From Saprospiraceae bacterium (GTDB lineage Bacteria; Bacteroidota; Bacteroidia; Chitinophagales; Saprospiraceae), in contig JAIYAP010000025.1 in NCBI GenBank assembly GCA_027488935.1, positions 50,912 through 114,911 of the forward strand: a stretch of DNA of 64,000 nucleotides, given 5' to 3'. Below the pieces are notes generated by a model. That model did no database searches, had not been told where the DNA came from, and saw only the letters and a list, made by a program, of their open reading frames with translations. The translations under genes were made by a program, and so were the position numbers. Below, piece after piece: positions 26,189 to 35,369 of the stretch (positions are counted from its first letter, which is position 1; each line of letters begins with the position of its first letter).

Positions 26189-27430
26189 TTACTTGTTTAG
26201 TGTTTTTTGGAATTCAATAATGTCATTTGCTATAATAACAGGTTCTTCCCATTCTGCGAAATGACCACCAGTAGTATTTACATTCCATCGAACTACATTG
26301 TAAGTTCTTTGTTCCCATTCTTTAGGTGCAACTGCAATGTCTTTATCCAGCATTAAAAAAGCAGTAGGTACTTCCACCTCTTTGTTTCCATTAGGACTCC
26401 AAACATGGGCACTTTCATAGTATGCTCTCATACTTGAACCTATTGTCTGTGTAAACCAGTAGATACTAATATTGGTAAGCAATTCATCTTTTGTAAACTT
26501 GCTTTCTAATTTGCCATTATTATCACTCCAAGTGTTGAATTTCTCAATAATCCAGGCTGCCAAACCAACTGGCGAATTATTTAAGCCATAAGCCAAGGTT
26601 TGTGGCTTTGTTGATTGCTCCATTGCATAAGCACCTTCTGCCATCATAAATTGTTGCCCTTTTTGCAAGAATGATTTTTCTGCCTCACTTAAATCTGTTG
26701 GCACTTGAAAAGTATATGGGTTGGACCCAGATAAATGCAGGGCTAAAATGTTTTGTGGATGACTGATGCTCCACTCTTTAGCTACGCCTGCACCAATATC
26801 ACTTGCCCTTAACATAAATTTTTGGTAACCCAGTTTTTCGGTCAAAAGCTTTTGATAAAGCTCTGCCATTTGAAATACATTCATACCTTTTTGGCTTGCC
26901 TTTCCTGAAAATCCATAACCGATTAAAGAAGGTACTATGACATCAAATGAATGACCATTTTCATCTGCTTTGGTAAGCAATGGTATTATTTTTGCCATTT
27001 GAACAAACGAACTCGGCCAGCCATGTAGCAATACAATGGGTGTTGAAGTTTTTCCTTTGCCTTTTTCATAAACGAAATGAATGGTGATACTGTCAACAAC
27101 AACAGTGTATTGTTTCAATTGATTCAACTTTGCTTCCTGTGTTTTCCAATTGAACCCTGTCTGCCAATAGCTGCTCAACTCTTTCATGTAAGAAAGATTA
27201 GTCCCATATTCCCAACCTGCTCCACTTACCTCTTCTGGCCATCTTGTGGCAGCAATTCGGCTTTTCAAATCATTGATGACAGCTTGTGAAATATTAATTT
27301 TATACGGTATTACATCTGGGCTTACTTTGTTTTGGGCAGCACAGGATAAGCCTAAAATAATATTGATAGTTAAAAATACAAATGACTTTGTACTAACTAT
27401 TTTTTTGCCAAAGGAAAGTATCTTCTTCAT
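26189..27430 (-). CDS. epoxide hydrolase-like alpha/beta hydrolase with signal peptide
   Basis: From the ATG at 27430 the protein has 413 residues and a signal sequence ending near ILGLSCAAQ. The open frame reaches 27655, but that extension runs into site S11. The N-terminal part (PYKINISQAVINDLKSRIA followed by RWPEE and YMKELSSYWQTGFNWKTQE) is the epoxide-hydrolase N-terminal domain. The hydrolase core has VLLHGWPSSFVQMAKIIPLL (oxyanion HGWP), a nucleophile aspartate in RASDIGAGVAKEW, and the histidine in TTGGHFAEWEEP. These enzymes hydrolyse epoxides or related compounds; here it is exported to the periplasm. It is the first gene of the minus-strand group in this cassette. Confidence 0.88.
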   Translation of the reverse strand: MKKILSFGKKIVSTKSFVFLTINIILGLSCAAQNKVSPDVIPYKINISQAVINDLKSRIAATRWPEEVSGAGWEYGTNLSYMKELSSYWQTGFNWKTQEAKLNQLKQYTVVVDSITIHFVYEKGKGKTSTPIVLLHGWPSSFVQMAKIIPLLTKADENGHSFDVIVPSLIGYGFSGKASQKGMNVFQMAELYQKLLTEKLGYQKFMLRASDIGAGVAKEWSISHPQNILALHLSGSNPYTFQVPTDLSEAEKSFLQKGQQFMMAEGAYAMEQSTKPQTLAYGLNNSPVGLAAWIIEKFNTWSDNNGKLESKFTKDELLTNISIYWFTQTIGSSMRAYYESAHVWSPNGNKEVEVPTAFLMLDKDIAVAPKEWEQRTYNVVRWNVNTTGGHFAEWEEPVIIANDIIEFQKTLNK

Positions 27431-27540
27431 AATCGTAAGTTTTAAAAGTTTTGATAGCACAAAAATACTATTCTGAATAGGGTACTTGTTAATCCAATTG
27501 TTGGATAGAATGGCGAAAATCTTGGAACAGTCCATAGGCC

Positions 27541-27740
27541 AGCACACAACAGTGCATTGGCTATATGGCGGGGCTACGAACAAATTCTCAACATTTTGTT
27601 CGCTAATCAGCTTCGACTCCAGCCAACAAACAAGGTCGAGCAACAGAATAAACAATGAACGTCAATATCTTTAATAGCTGCAGCACCGGGCAAACGGAAC
27701 ACTGAATACCGCCACATCGCCAATGCTTTAACGTTAGCAT
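27541..27740 (+). repeat. attC-like site S11 (long-loop type)
   Basis: Arms GCATTGGC and GCCAATGC (27554-27561 and 27719-27726) and inner arms GGCGG and CCGCC (27567-27571 and 27709-27713) are separated by unpaired TATAT and ACATC. The apical region is about 137 bases long. GTTAGC follows at 27733-27738. The stem is the same design as in S10. Confidence 0.75.
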
Positions 27741-27912
27741 AATAGAAATGATATTGGTATTCACCAAACTTTGACGGACATTGAACTGGCGAGTCAATAA
27801 TTTGGAGGGTCAGGGTGGGCGTAAGAGAAAATCCAGGCACCGAACATACTTTATATGCAACAAGATCAATAACTTAGCGCAGCCGTTCGCGGCTTTGAGT
27901 AAATAGTACTGG
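27736..27912 (+). repeat. non-coding cassette, copy 1
   Basis: About 175 bases between sites S11 and S4, closely similar by eye to 54097-54270. Shared words include AGCATAAT, CTTTGACG, GGGTCAG and GATCAATAACTTAGCGCA. No open frame is kept in both copies, so it appears to be a cassette without a protein gene. Confidence 0.7.
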
Positions 27913-27972
27913 TGCCAACAATCAACTGCCTATCATGCCTCCTAAACATCGGCACGTCGGCAGTTGTAACAT
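27911..27972 (+). repeat. attC-like site S4
   Basis: CCAAC precedes perfect arms CAACTGCC and GGCAGTTG (27923-27930 and 27959-27966). The inner pair is ATGCC/GGCAC and the apex is TCCTAAACATC. The right border is degenerate (GTAACATT). Confidence 0.7.
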
Positions 27973-27997
27973 TCGCAGTAATTTAAAAACAACAAAA

Positions 27998-28456
27998 ATG
28001 AAAAAACTTAATACTATAATTTTGATGATATGTTTCACAACGATATCATTTGGACAAAGCACAATCGAAACTGACAAATCACGGATAAAAGAATTAATTA
28101 TTAAATCTTTTGACGAAATATGGTCTGAATTAAATTCTAAAAACATTGATAAATACTACACAAAGGATTTCCTGCTTTTGGAAAACGGAGAAGTCTGGAA
28201 TAACGATTCTATCGCAAATTATTTGGATAATGCCATACTTCGCAAACCGAATCCAATACGAATGAATACAATTGAAATTATTGAAATTAGAGTCGCAAAC
28301 GGAATGGCATGGGTTGCATACCAAAACTATGCGACATTCTCAACTGATAATATAATCATTAGAAAAGCGCATTGGCTAGAAAGCGCAACGGCAATTTTAA
28401 CAGAGAATGGATGGAAATTAGAAATGCTTCACTCAACTCGAATTAAAAATGAATAA
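27998..28456 (+). CDS. DUF4440/SnoaL-like secreted protein
   Basis: From the ATG at 27998 the protein has 152 residues with the signal peptide MKKLNTIILMICFTTISFGQ. The mature domain is of the NTF2/DUF4440 fold: IKELIIKSFDEIWSELNSKN, then YYTKDFLLLENGEVWNNDSI, a mid-sheet ANGMAWVAYQNYATF, and ENGWKLEMLHSTRI. The fold is used for binding or catalysis on small ligands; the function here is unknown. One gene fills the cassette after S4. No further full palindrome follows it, only CTGCTGCTAACAGCACC at 28462-28478, so the array seems interrupted here. Confidence 0.8.
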   Translation: MKKLNTIILMICFTTISFGQSTIETDKSRIKELIIKSFDEIWSELNSKNIDKYYTKDFLLLENGEVWNNDSIANYLDNAILRKPNPIRMNTIEIIEIRVANGMAWVAYQNYATFSTDNIIIRKAHWLESATAILTENGWKLEMLHSTRIKNE

Positions 28457-28501
28457 AAACTGCTGCTAACAGCACCAATCAAAAGAAACCAAGCGTAGCG
28501 C

Positions 28502-29365
28502 ATGAAGTTAACAGACTGTGTAGAAGTAGATGATTTTTTTATCATTCAGGATACGATTCCCTTGATGAGTAAAACCATTGGGGTAAGGGTATATGATTTT
28601 AACTTTCGACACTACTTCCCTACGCAATCTCTCCTATCTCCACCTGTAAAAATGGTAGTAGCCCGAATGGGCGCTTTCCCAGATTATTCAGTTGTATATG
28701 ATTCCTTACTAACGGCGGGAATCCAATTAGTTCATACTTTAGAGCAATACCAACGGTGTTCGCTTTTACCTCATTGGTATCCCTTACTTTTGGATCTGAC
28801 CCCTAAAAGCAAGGTGTATGAATCCTTTCCCACCGTTAAGGAAATCGAAAACGAGTTTTCCTGGCCTGTATTTGTAAAAGGCGAGCGACAAACCAGCAGG
28901 CATAAAAAGAGCCTGAGTATAATTGAAAATGCTGCTGCATTTGAAGATCTCCGCATCCACTGGAAACAAAACACTATGCTGCACTGGCAGAAGCTGGTAT
29001 GCCGGGAATATATACCACTTCAATTGATAGAGCCATCTACTGGAGACCGATTGCCCAGCAGTTACGAATTTCGTTTATTTTACTGGCGGCAGCATTTAGT
29101 AAGCATCGGAAGATATTGGTACGATGCGAGACCATATGCGTTATCCCGGCAAGAGCAAACGCAGGTGGAGGCTTTAGGTAATGAAGTAGCCAAAAGGCTT
29201 TCGGTATGCTTTCTGGCGGTAGATATAGCGAAAACAGTCGCGGGTAAATGGATTGTCATTGAAGTAAATGATGGGCAAGAGAGCGGGTATGCTGCAAATA
29301 ATCCAAGATTGATGTGGGAAAAGATTGTTGCTATTGAAAAGTTGAAAGACAGTGGAACGATGTGA
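28502..29365 (+). CDS. ATP-grasp domain protein
   Basis: This is a 287-residue protein with ATP-grasp features. WPVFVKGERQTSRHKKS holds the nucleotide-binding lysine. KLVCREYIPL and SSYEFRLFYW come in the middle. VDIAKTVAGKWIVIEVNDGQESG carries the metal-binding glutamate/asparagine pair typical of the fold. Such enzymes join a carboxylate to an amine or thiol through an acyl phosphate. No partner is visible: the next gene is on the other strand. Composition is closer to the chromosomal genes than to the AT-rich cassettes. Confidence 0.75.
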   Translation: MKLTDCVEVDDFFIIQDTIPLMSKTIGVRVYDFNFRHYFPTQSLLSPPVKMVVARMGAFPDYSVVYDSLLTAGIQLVHTLEQYQRCSLLPHWYPLLLDLTPKSKVYESFPTVKEIENEFSWPVFVKGERQTSRHKKSLSIIENAAAFEDLRIHWKQNTMLHWQKLVCREYIPLQLIEPSTGDRLPSSYEFRLFYWRQHLVSIGRYWYDARPYALSRQEQTQVEALGNEVAKRLSVCFLAVDIAKTVAGKWIVIEVNDGQESGYAANNPRLMWEKIVAIEKLKDSGTM

Positions 29366-29377
29366 GCCACCACCCCC

Positions 29378-30844
29378 CTATTCCATTCCCAACTTCCCCA
29401 GCAGCCACTCCCGACCGGCCACGTACTCCGCACTCCTGATTTTTGCGGCCAATTTTTTCGCTTTTTTGCCTTGCATGGCACCGGGTTTCATCGCCTGGCG
29501 GATAAATTTTATCAAGTTCAAAAAAGTCTTGCGGTGGTAACCGAGGTCTTTTTTGCGGCGCAAATAGGTAGAAAAACTATCGCAAAGTGAGGCCAAGGGC
29601 TGCCACTCCTCCAGCTCAAAATAACTGCGCAGCAGCATTTCACGGGCGTGGAGATTCATATACACATCCGTAAAATCAAAGGATTGGAGCAATTTGGGCA
29701 CCTGTTGGAAGTCCTCCCCGGAAAGGTAGTGGAAGATGGCGCGATTGAAGCGGTAAACATTTTCACGGTCGGCGATGGGCAGCGCGTCGCGGTATTTTTC
29801 GAGGAATACCGCAGCAAAATCGCGCTCTCCGAGCAAGCAGGCGAGGCGGTTGATATTGTTGTAAGCGGCCTTGGGCAACTTGCCCGACTCGAACAAAAAA
29901 CCTTTTTCCAGCGATGTTCGGTACAAATCCAGTGCCTCCTGTGTATAGCCCGGACGCTCCCCCCTATTGTGTCGCCGCAGGGCAAAATTAATGGCCGATC
30001 GATAGAGGTCATGCCATTCAGCGGCATTAAAAAGATGCTCGTTTTCGGGAAGTAGTGTTTTTAGTTTTTGAAAACTGCCCTCATCCTCTGGGTCGTTTTG
30101 CGCTTGAAAACTGAGGCGGACGATTTCAAGGGCTAAGGTGGCGGGCGTTGGCACAGCGTTCTGGTTTCCGCTATTTTTCAAATTTTGAAAATCCCGCTCC
30201 GCAAAACCCGCTGCCGTTGCCAGTACCTCTTCGGAAAGCGGCACTTGAGATTCAGAACCGTAGAGCGATTTGAACGAAAGCCCGGTAGCGTTCAGGTGAA
30301 TATTTTCCAACAAAAAAAAATAGGTGAGCGCCTCCGTGACCGTACCGAGATCGGGAGATTTTGGGTGACTTTGCAGGGATTGTTGCGCCAGTTTTTCGCG
30401 CTGGATTTGGTAGCGAATTAAGTGCCAAGCGGCGTTTCGCTGGGGTTTTTCGGCGTGGGTCTGCTCCAGTACCGCAATTTTTCGTTCAAAAGCCCCTGGG
30501 ATTTGGCGGCGGCGCAAGGCCCGGGCCAGAAAGAGTTGGTGCCAATCAGGTTCGTTTTTGGTGATTTCCTCGTAGGTCAAAAACGACTCGATTTGTTTGG
30601 TCAAAAAGGAAAAAAGGTGATTTAGGGCATCGTTGTCATAGGGCGCTCCAGGGAAAAGTTTTTCAAAAATCGTATGCTTTGTCAGCAAACCAAGTTCCGC
30701 TTCGTGCGCAGCATTGAGCAAATCAAACAGTTCGAGGGTGTCGGTCCGAACGTTGTGGTACGGGCTTAGAAGCCATTTTCGGAGTTGTAGTCGTTCGCGT
30801 TTTTGTAAATTTATCCAAAGTTGGAGCAATGTGGTATTCTCCAT
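29378..30844 (-). CDS. all-helical protein of unknown function
   Basis: This is a 488-residue cytoplasmic protein with no signal peptide or membrane segment. It is predicted as nearly all helix, with repeated amphipathic units (e.g. RALRRRQIPGAFERKIAVLEQTH, and LQSFDFTDVYMNLHAREMLL near the C-terminus), perhaps TPR-like. I do not recognise a family beyond similar uncharacterised Bacteroidota proteins. It is convergent with the ATP-grasp gene (12-base gap) and divergent from the T9SS protein, with a double inverted repeat in the shared upstream region. Confidence 0.7.
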   Translation of the reverse strand: MENTTLLQLWINLQKRERLQLRKWLLSPYHNVRTDTLELFDLLNAAHEAELGLLTKHTIFEKLFPGAPYDNDALNHLFSFLTKQIESFLTYEEITKNEPDWHQLFLARALRRRQIPGAFERKIAVLEQTHAEKPQRNAAWHLIRYQIQREKLAQQSLQSHPKSPDLGTVTEALTYFFLLENIHLNATGLSFKSLYGSESQVPLSEEVLATAAGFAERDFQNLKNSGNQNAVPTPATLALEIVRLSFQAQNDPEDEGSFQKLKTLLPENEHLFNAAEWHDLYRSAINFALRRHNRGERPGYTQEALDLYRTSLEKGFLFESGKLPKAAYNNINRLACLLGERDFAAVFLEKYRDALPIADRENVYRFNRAIFHYLSGEDFQQVPKLLQSFDFTDVYMNLHAREMLLRSYFELEEWQPLASLCDSFSTYLRRKKDLGYHRKTFLNLIKFIRQAMKPGAMQGKKAKKLAAKIRSAEYVAGREWLLGKLGME

Positions 30845-30876
30845 TGTTTTGAGCGTTTGATTTTTTTGTCAAAAAA

Positions 30877-30930
30877 ATTGCACTTTCGAGCAAGTCGAAG
30901 TATTGCTCGAAATGAACAATTTTGTGCAAT
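30877..30930. promoter_or_regulatory. nested inverted repeats in a divergent promoter region
   Basis: Outer arms ATTGCAC/GTGCAAT (30877-30883 and 30924-30930) and inner arms TTCGAGCAA/TTGCTCGAA (30885-30893 and 30903-30911) are all perfect. The element lies 33 bases upstream of the helical-protein start and 170 bases before the T9SS protein, so it may be a shared operator. Confidence 0.5.
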
Positions 30931-31099
30931 GTTATTATATTTTTGATAAAAAAACGTCTTTTCGGGTAAATATATGCTCAATTTTGGTGATCAAACAGTA
31001 TAAATAGATCAAAAATCAGGTTTGAGCGTTGCGCTAATTTGTCCAAAAATATCAAAAAATATCAGTGGACTTTTGCCCTATCAAAAAAAATAACTCGGC

Positions 31100-33973
31100 A
31101 TGAAAATCTCATTCAGCAACAAATTCAACTTCATCGCGACACTGCTCTTGAGCATTTTGTTGGTCGCCACTCAAATGTCCGCGCAGGGTTTTATCAAAAC
31201 CTACCCCGTGATCACAAGCGGCGGCTCCTACCTGCCAAAATTAGAGCCAAAACCCGGCGGCTGGTGCCTTACCACCATACCTTACCATACCGGTCCGCAC
31301 CCTTATACCGAACTCGCCATGGTTGAAACCGACCTCGAAGGCGATGCCTGGGTATTGACGACTGGCGAATACGACCAAGCCGCGACCCCGCACATCACCC
31401 CCACCGGATGCGGCGAGTATTTCGCAAAGTCCAACTTCGGACCAAACGACAGTCTGCTTATTATGAAGCGATTTGATATTGCCGGAAATGAAATTTGGGG
31501 CGATACGGTCGCAGTACCCGGTGTAGTTTTCAGTTCCGCTTACTTCCTGACGACAAGTGATGGCGGTTTGATGTTCGTCGGAGGAAACGCTGATGGGTCT
31601 TTCATCCAAAAACAAAATGCCGACGGGCAAACGGCGTGGATTGTGCAGCCGGGAGTACCCATTCCGGATGCCGAATACGCCTGGCCGGCCCTGCTTTTTG
31701 TCACACCCGACGGGGGGGCTCTATTCGAATTGGCCTCCTATTTTCCATCGGGAGTCGTCGAGTCGTTGCACAAAATTTCCGCAGACGGCATCATTGAAGA
31801 TATAACACTACCCCTGACCGAGCGAATTACCGGCTTTAAACCTGCCGAAAACGGAACCTATTATCTTGCACAACTGGCTGATAATCAGCCTTCTCCCCCC
31901 AACAATTTTCCTTTCCGGAAATTTTCCGTCAATCACGAACTGCTTTGGGAAGTGGACTTGTACGACAAGGTTCACCACACTTTTTACCCGTATCCTTTTA
32001 AGCCAACAAACGACAACGGCATTTTAGTAGCGGGCGGTGTATATCTCGATGGCAGTATATCGGTACAAACACCGGCGATTGCCCGTTTTGACGCTGCGGG
32101 CAACCTGCTTTGGAAAAAATTCTATCGCGGAACGCCCATGTTCCGCCTCGGCGACGGATTGGAATTGCCGGATGGCTCCTTCGTTTTCGCGGGCATTCAG
32201 CCGCCGAGCCTCATGCTTTTGAAAATGGACGCAAACGGCGTGATTTACCCCAATACCCTGCACGGCACCATTCGGCACGACGAGAATTTGAACTGTTTGA
32301 ATGACAGCACCGAAATGCCGTTTTCCGGCTGGATTGTCAAAGCAAGCGCGGGCGGCAACGATTATTACGCTACGACCGACACCGCCGGGCAATTTACTAT
32401 CCTCGACCTACCCAGCGGCCCGGCCTATACGATCGATGTTTCCGTTGACCCGCCCGCTTTCTTGCTGGATCCTTGCCCGATTCCGCAACTGACCATGCCC
32501 GCCGACACAACCGGCCTGACGCTTGAAGTCGAAATCCCCGTGCAGGGCACCGTACTTTGTCCTTGGATGTCGGTTTACCTGAGCACGGGCGAAATGCGGC
32601 AGTGTTCGGAGAGCAGGTTCAAGGTCGAATACCTCAATTCTGGCGGTGGAGTTGCCGAAAATGCGGCCATTGAGGTGTATTTGCCCGCAGAAATCACCAT
32701 TACGAGCAGTACCAAACCCTATTTACAAAACGGGCAAACGTTGCGTTTTGAACTTGGAAATCTGCCGCCACTGGCCACCGGGCAATTTTATTTTACGGGC
32801 CTTGTCTCCTGCGATTCGGCGGAAATTGGGCAATCGCTCTGTGTCGAGGCGCATGTTTTCCCGGATTCCATCTGTCTTGAACCGGGCATTTGGTCCACGG
32901 CCAGCATCGAAGCATCGGGCATTTGCGAAGGCGACACCATCCATTTCAGCCTCCAAAATACGGGTGGTGCACCCACTACTAAGGCACTTGATTTCGTCAT
33001 CATTGACGACGACGTGGTTATGATGGAGGGACAAATCCCAGCCGGTTTTTCGCCCGGCGATGTGAAAAACCTATGGCTTCCTGCGAGTGGCAGCACGCTC
33101 CGTATCAGTGCCGAACAAGAACCAAACCACCCGATTGAAGGCAACCCGAGCGTGGCGATTGAGGGTTGTAATGGTTTTCAAGTGGGTTTTGTCAATGCAT
33201 TTTCTAACCTGACGGGCAATCCGTTCAGCGACCTGCTTTGCCGCGATGTTGGCGGCTCCTTAGCCGAAAACAAAATGATCGTTTACCCGATAGGTGTTGG
33301 TAATCAACATCTTATAGAGCGAGGAACGGAATTGGAGTACATCATCCAATTCCAAAATGTTGGAAATACGGCAGTCAATTACGTGGCCATCCGCGATACT
33401 TTGTCTACTTGGCTCGACCCTTCGACGGTGCATTTTGGGGTCGCATCGCATCCTTTTGCGGCGTTTGTGGCAGGTGATGGTTCGGTTGTTTTCAAACTCT
33501 TCTCCGCGCATATTCCAGGCTCTGAGGTCAATCCTGATTCGTCGTTCGGTTTTGTCAGTTTTTCGGCCAAGGTGCGCGCCAATGTGCCACTAGGAAAAAT
33601 CCTGGTCAACCGTGCGGGCATCAATTTTAACCAAAACCCGGTGATTATGACCAATGAGGTTTTCCACACCATTGACTCTGCATTTCTGCAGGTCAAACTT
33701 ATATCGGCATCCAACGAAGCGCTGTGGACGGGCGACGAACTCCAAATATTCCCCAATCCGGCGGCGGATGCGGTTTCGATTATTTTCAAAAAAGGCGCTT
33801 CAAACCCTCGCACACTCGTACTGACCGATGCATTGGGTAGAACCGTTTTGCAAAAAACTGGGTACAACGGATCTATCGAACTGCGGCGGGGCGAACTGTC
33901 GGCTGGGCTTTATTTCGCAAATATACTGGAGCAAGGGCAGGTTATGGCCGTTGGAAAATTGGTGTGGCGATAG
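31100..33973 (+). CDS. T9SS type A sorting-domain protein, adhesin-like
   Basis: This is a 957-residue secreted protein. It has a signal peptide (FIATLLLSILLVATQMSAQ) and a propeller/Kelch-like N-terminal region with repeats such as TTSDGGLMFVGGNADGSF and KPTNDNGILVAGGVYLDGS. An SdrD-B-like segment (HGTIRHDENLNCLNDSTE) follows. Next come DUF11-type conserved-repeat beta-sandwiches (LEYIIQFQNVGNTAVNYVAI). The C-terminal T9SS type A sorting domain reads ELQIFPNPAADAVSI to SAGLYFANILEQG. It is therefore a substrate for PorU and PorV and probably surface-anchored. A strong nested hairpin starts 16 bases after the stop. Confidence 0.85.
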   Translation: MKISFSNKFNFIATLLLSILLVATQMSAQGFIKTYPVITSGGSYLPKLEPKPGGWCLTTIPYHTGPHPYTELAMVETDLEGDAWVLTTGEYDQAATPHITPTGCGEYFAKSNFGPNDSLLIMKRFDIAGNEIWGDTVAVPGVVFSSAYFLTTSDGGLMFVGGNADGSFIQKQNADGQTAWIVQPGVPIPDAEYAWPALLFVTPDGGALFELASYFPSGVVESLHKISADGIIEDITLPLTERITGFKPAENGTYYLAQLADNQPSPPNNFPFRKFSVNHELLWEVDLYDKVHHTFYPYPFKPTNDNGILVAGGVYLDGSISVQTPAIARFDAAGNLLWKKFYRGTPMFRLGDGLELPDGSFVFAGIQPPSLMLLKMDANGVIYPNTLHGTIRHDENLNCLNDSTEMPFSGWIVKASAGGNDYYATTDTAGQFTILDLPSGPAYTIDVSVDPPAFLLDPCPIPQLTMPADTTGLTLEVEIPVQGTVLCPWMSVYLSTGEMRQCSESRFKVEYLNSGGGVAENAAIEVYLPAEITITSSTKPYLQNGQTLRFELGNLPPLATGQFYFTGLVSCDSAEIGQSLCVEAHVFPDSICLEPGIWSTASIEASGICEGDTIHFSLQNTGGAPTTKALDFVIIDDDVVMMEGQIPAGFSPGDVKNLWLPASGSTLRISAEQEPNHPIEGNPSVAIEGCNGFQVGFVNAFSNLTGNPFSDLLCRDVGGSLAENKMIVYPIGVGNQHLIERGTELEYIIQFQNVGNTAVNYVAIRDTLSTWLDPSTVHFGVASHPFAAFVAGDGSVVFKLFSAHIPGSEVNPDSSFGFVSFSAKVRANVPLGKILVNRAGINFNQNPVIMTNEVFHTIDSAFLQVKLISASNEALWTGDELQIFPNPAADAVSIIFKKGASNPRTLVLTDALGRTVLQKTGYNGSIELRRGELSAGLYFANILEQGQVMAVGKLVWR

Positions 33974-33989
33974 GTATTGAATTCCGCCG

Positions 33990-34073
33990 CGCTTGGTGTT
34001 CCCGCTCCCCCTTTAACCGACGCCCAAGCGCCGCGCTTGAGCATCGGTTGGGGTAGAACAGGAACACCAAGCG
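33990..34073 (+). repeat. nested hairpin A abutting recombinase remnant 1
   Basis: Arms CGCTTGGTGTTCC and GGAACACCAAGCG (13 bp, 33990-34002 and 34061-34073) enclose AACCGA/TCGGTT and then CAAGCG/CGCTTG. Homology to the recombinase starts ten bases after the right arm. No T-run follows, so a terminator role is unlikely; it could be the recombination site of the preceding unit. Confidence 0.6.
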
Positions 34074-34082
34074 AGGCCAAAA

Positions 34083-34328
34083 TACTCCGAACGCAGTGTG
34101 CAGCAAATTTTCACGGCCGCAAAAACTTTAAGTAAAATTAACCCGGATGCGACGGTACACACTTTGCGCCATTCATTTGCCACCCATTTGCTCGAACAAG
34201 GGGTAGATTTGCGGTATATTCAAGAACTGTTGGGGCATGCAAGCAGTAAAACCACTGAAATTTACACCCACATTACGAAGAAAGGAACGGGTGCATTAAA
34301 AAGTCCGTTAGATTTTTTGGATATATAA
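34083..34328 (+). pseudogene. 3' remnant 1 of a tyrosine recombinase
   Basis: The frame reads [20 protein letters not shown], then [30 protein letters not shown] and ends [12 protein letters not shown]. It aligns without gaps to residues about 507-587 of the intact recombinase and keeps HxxR, H and Y, but it lacks the catalytic arginine and everything before it. A GTG at 34098 could start a 76-residue product, but a truncated gene is the natural reading. The left edge coincides with hairpin A. Confidence 0.85.
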
Positions 34329-34347
34329 AATGCAAGTAGTATGTTTG
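34316..34347 (+). promoter_or_regulatory. outward promoter at the remnant 1 3' end
   Basis: TTTG (34316-34319, in the last codons of the remnant), then a 20-base gap, then TATGTTTG (34340-34347). It fully matches the Bacteroidota consensus and points to the next genes. Confidence 0.6.
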
Positions 34348-34356
34348 CTTTCGCAT

Positions 34357-34455
34357 TACCGCAACTGACCAGTATTAGACTTTTAAATTAAGTGCTTGAT
34401 TTACAAGGGGTACAACTGCGTAGGTATTGTGTATATACGCAATGGAGTTGCGGTA
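34357..34455 (+). repeat. attI-like inverted repeat after remnant 1
   Basis: TACCGCAACT (34357-34366) and AGTTGCGGTA (34446-34455) are perfect arms. An inner hairpin with GCGTA/TACGC sits around 34418-34440. The region 34320-34470 recurs at 42025-42175 and, less completely, at 42990-43105. Confidence 0.75.
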
Positions 34456-34475
34456 GTACGGTAGTTCTACTATAA

Positions 34476-34742
34476 AAAATAGATGAATATGAAACAATTT
34501 ACAGGATTTTTAAGCAGCCGAAGTGAAAAATATATGATGACCTTATTTACAGCGCGTGGAGTTCTCGTTACGCGACGCACTGCCTTCCGTCACTTCAGTT
34601 TATGCTAAATTTGGAATGCCCCGAGCGACGGAAATTAAATCAAATTCTGCCTTGTTTAGTGATCTTTTCAGTATCCTTTGTCAAATGAACAAACTACAGC
34701 ATTTAAAACAAAGAAGCCGCCTTAAAAAAAATTGTACGAGTT
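34476..34742. other. gene-poor stretch with the left copy of a direct repeat
   Basis: No gene is supported; short frames here have no family resemblance. 34588-34635 (CTTCAGTTTATGCTAAAT ... GAGCGACGGAAA) is repeated imperfectly at 35158-35205, so the pair flanks the ubiquitin-like gene. Confidence 0.5.
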
Positions 34743-35015
34743 ATGACTGACGTTATAAATATTGCCATCCGGGTGATGCCTAAAGGAGACGAACTGGAAG
34801 TAGAACTTCCAGTTTTTTCCACCGGCAAAGATATTATCGAAGAATTGCTCAATGCCAATGTAGCGCCACGGCACGATGGTGAGGGAAATATTAATGTGTA
34901 TAAATTGATCAGCAAAGCCAGTAATATCAAGATCGGAGAAAGCAAAACGCTCTACGATCTTGGTATCCGGGAAGGAGAGACCATCTATTTTGTACCCGAA
35001 CTCGTTACAGAATGA
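34743..35015 (+). CDS. ubiquitin-like beta-grasp protein (YukD/EsaB type)
   Basis: This is a 90-residue protein with a ubiquitin-like layout: strands at INIAIRVMPKG and ELEVELPVF, a central helix TGKDIIEELLNAN, then YKLISKASNIKI, and the closing TLYDLGIREGETIYFVPEL, matching the tail of YukD/EsaB-type ubiquitin-like proteins. It has no C-terminal di-glycine (ends VTE), so conjugation is unlikely without processing. No E1, E2 or JAB gene is adjacent. It is alone between remnant 1 and site S5. Confidence 0.7.
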   Translation: MTDVINIAIRVMPKGDELEVELPVFSTGKDIIEELLNANVAPRHDGEGNINVYKLISKASNIKIGESKTLYDLGIREGETIYFVPELVTE

Positions 35016-35235
35016 ATCCAACCTAGGGGAAAGTATAAGGTTGAGGTTTGAATCGGGTATGTTCAGTAACCTGAAACATGGCTCAAATCTGGTGTAAATG
35101 AAAATTGTTTCACGGCCTTCCACCGTTGCGCCTGGACTTCAGTTTTTAAGTCAAAAGTCTTCAGTTTGTGCTGAATATGGAACGATACGTGCGGCGGAAA
35201 ATGGAAGCGCTTTGACAGAATAATAAAAAATGGCA

Positions 35236-35298
35236 GAACTAAGTGCTACCGAAAAACACTCCTAAACGTCGCATCTGCGGCAGCACAATCGTACAACT
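35236..35298 (+). repeat. attC-like site S5
   Basis: Arms GTGCT-A-CCG and CGG-C-AGCAC (35243-35251 and 35278-35286) have CTCCTAAACGTCGCA at the apex. The border motifs (AACTAAG, GTACAAC) are degenerate. Confidence 0.65.
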
Positions 35299-35369
35299 TT
35301 AACCAAACGAACATTTAAAATATTTCGTCAAAAAACTAACTTTTCAACTTTAACATAAATATAAAAAAT

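Noticed and set aside
27603..27840. Minus-strand frames of 64 and 77 codons across site S11 and the non-coding cassette
   Set aside because: They read through palindrome arms, and the frame is not kept in the second cassette copy.
34556..34750. 64-codon frame before the ubiquitin-like gene
   Set aside because: It covers part of the direct repeat, overlaps the true start of the next gene and has no protein-like pattern.
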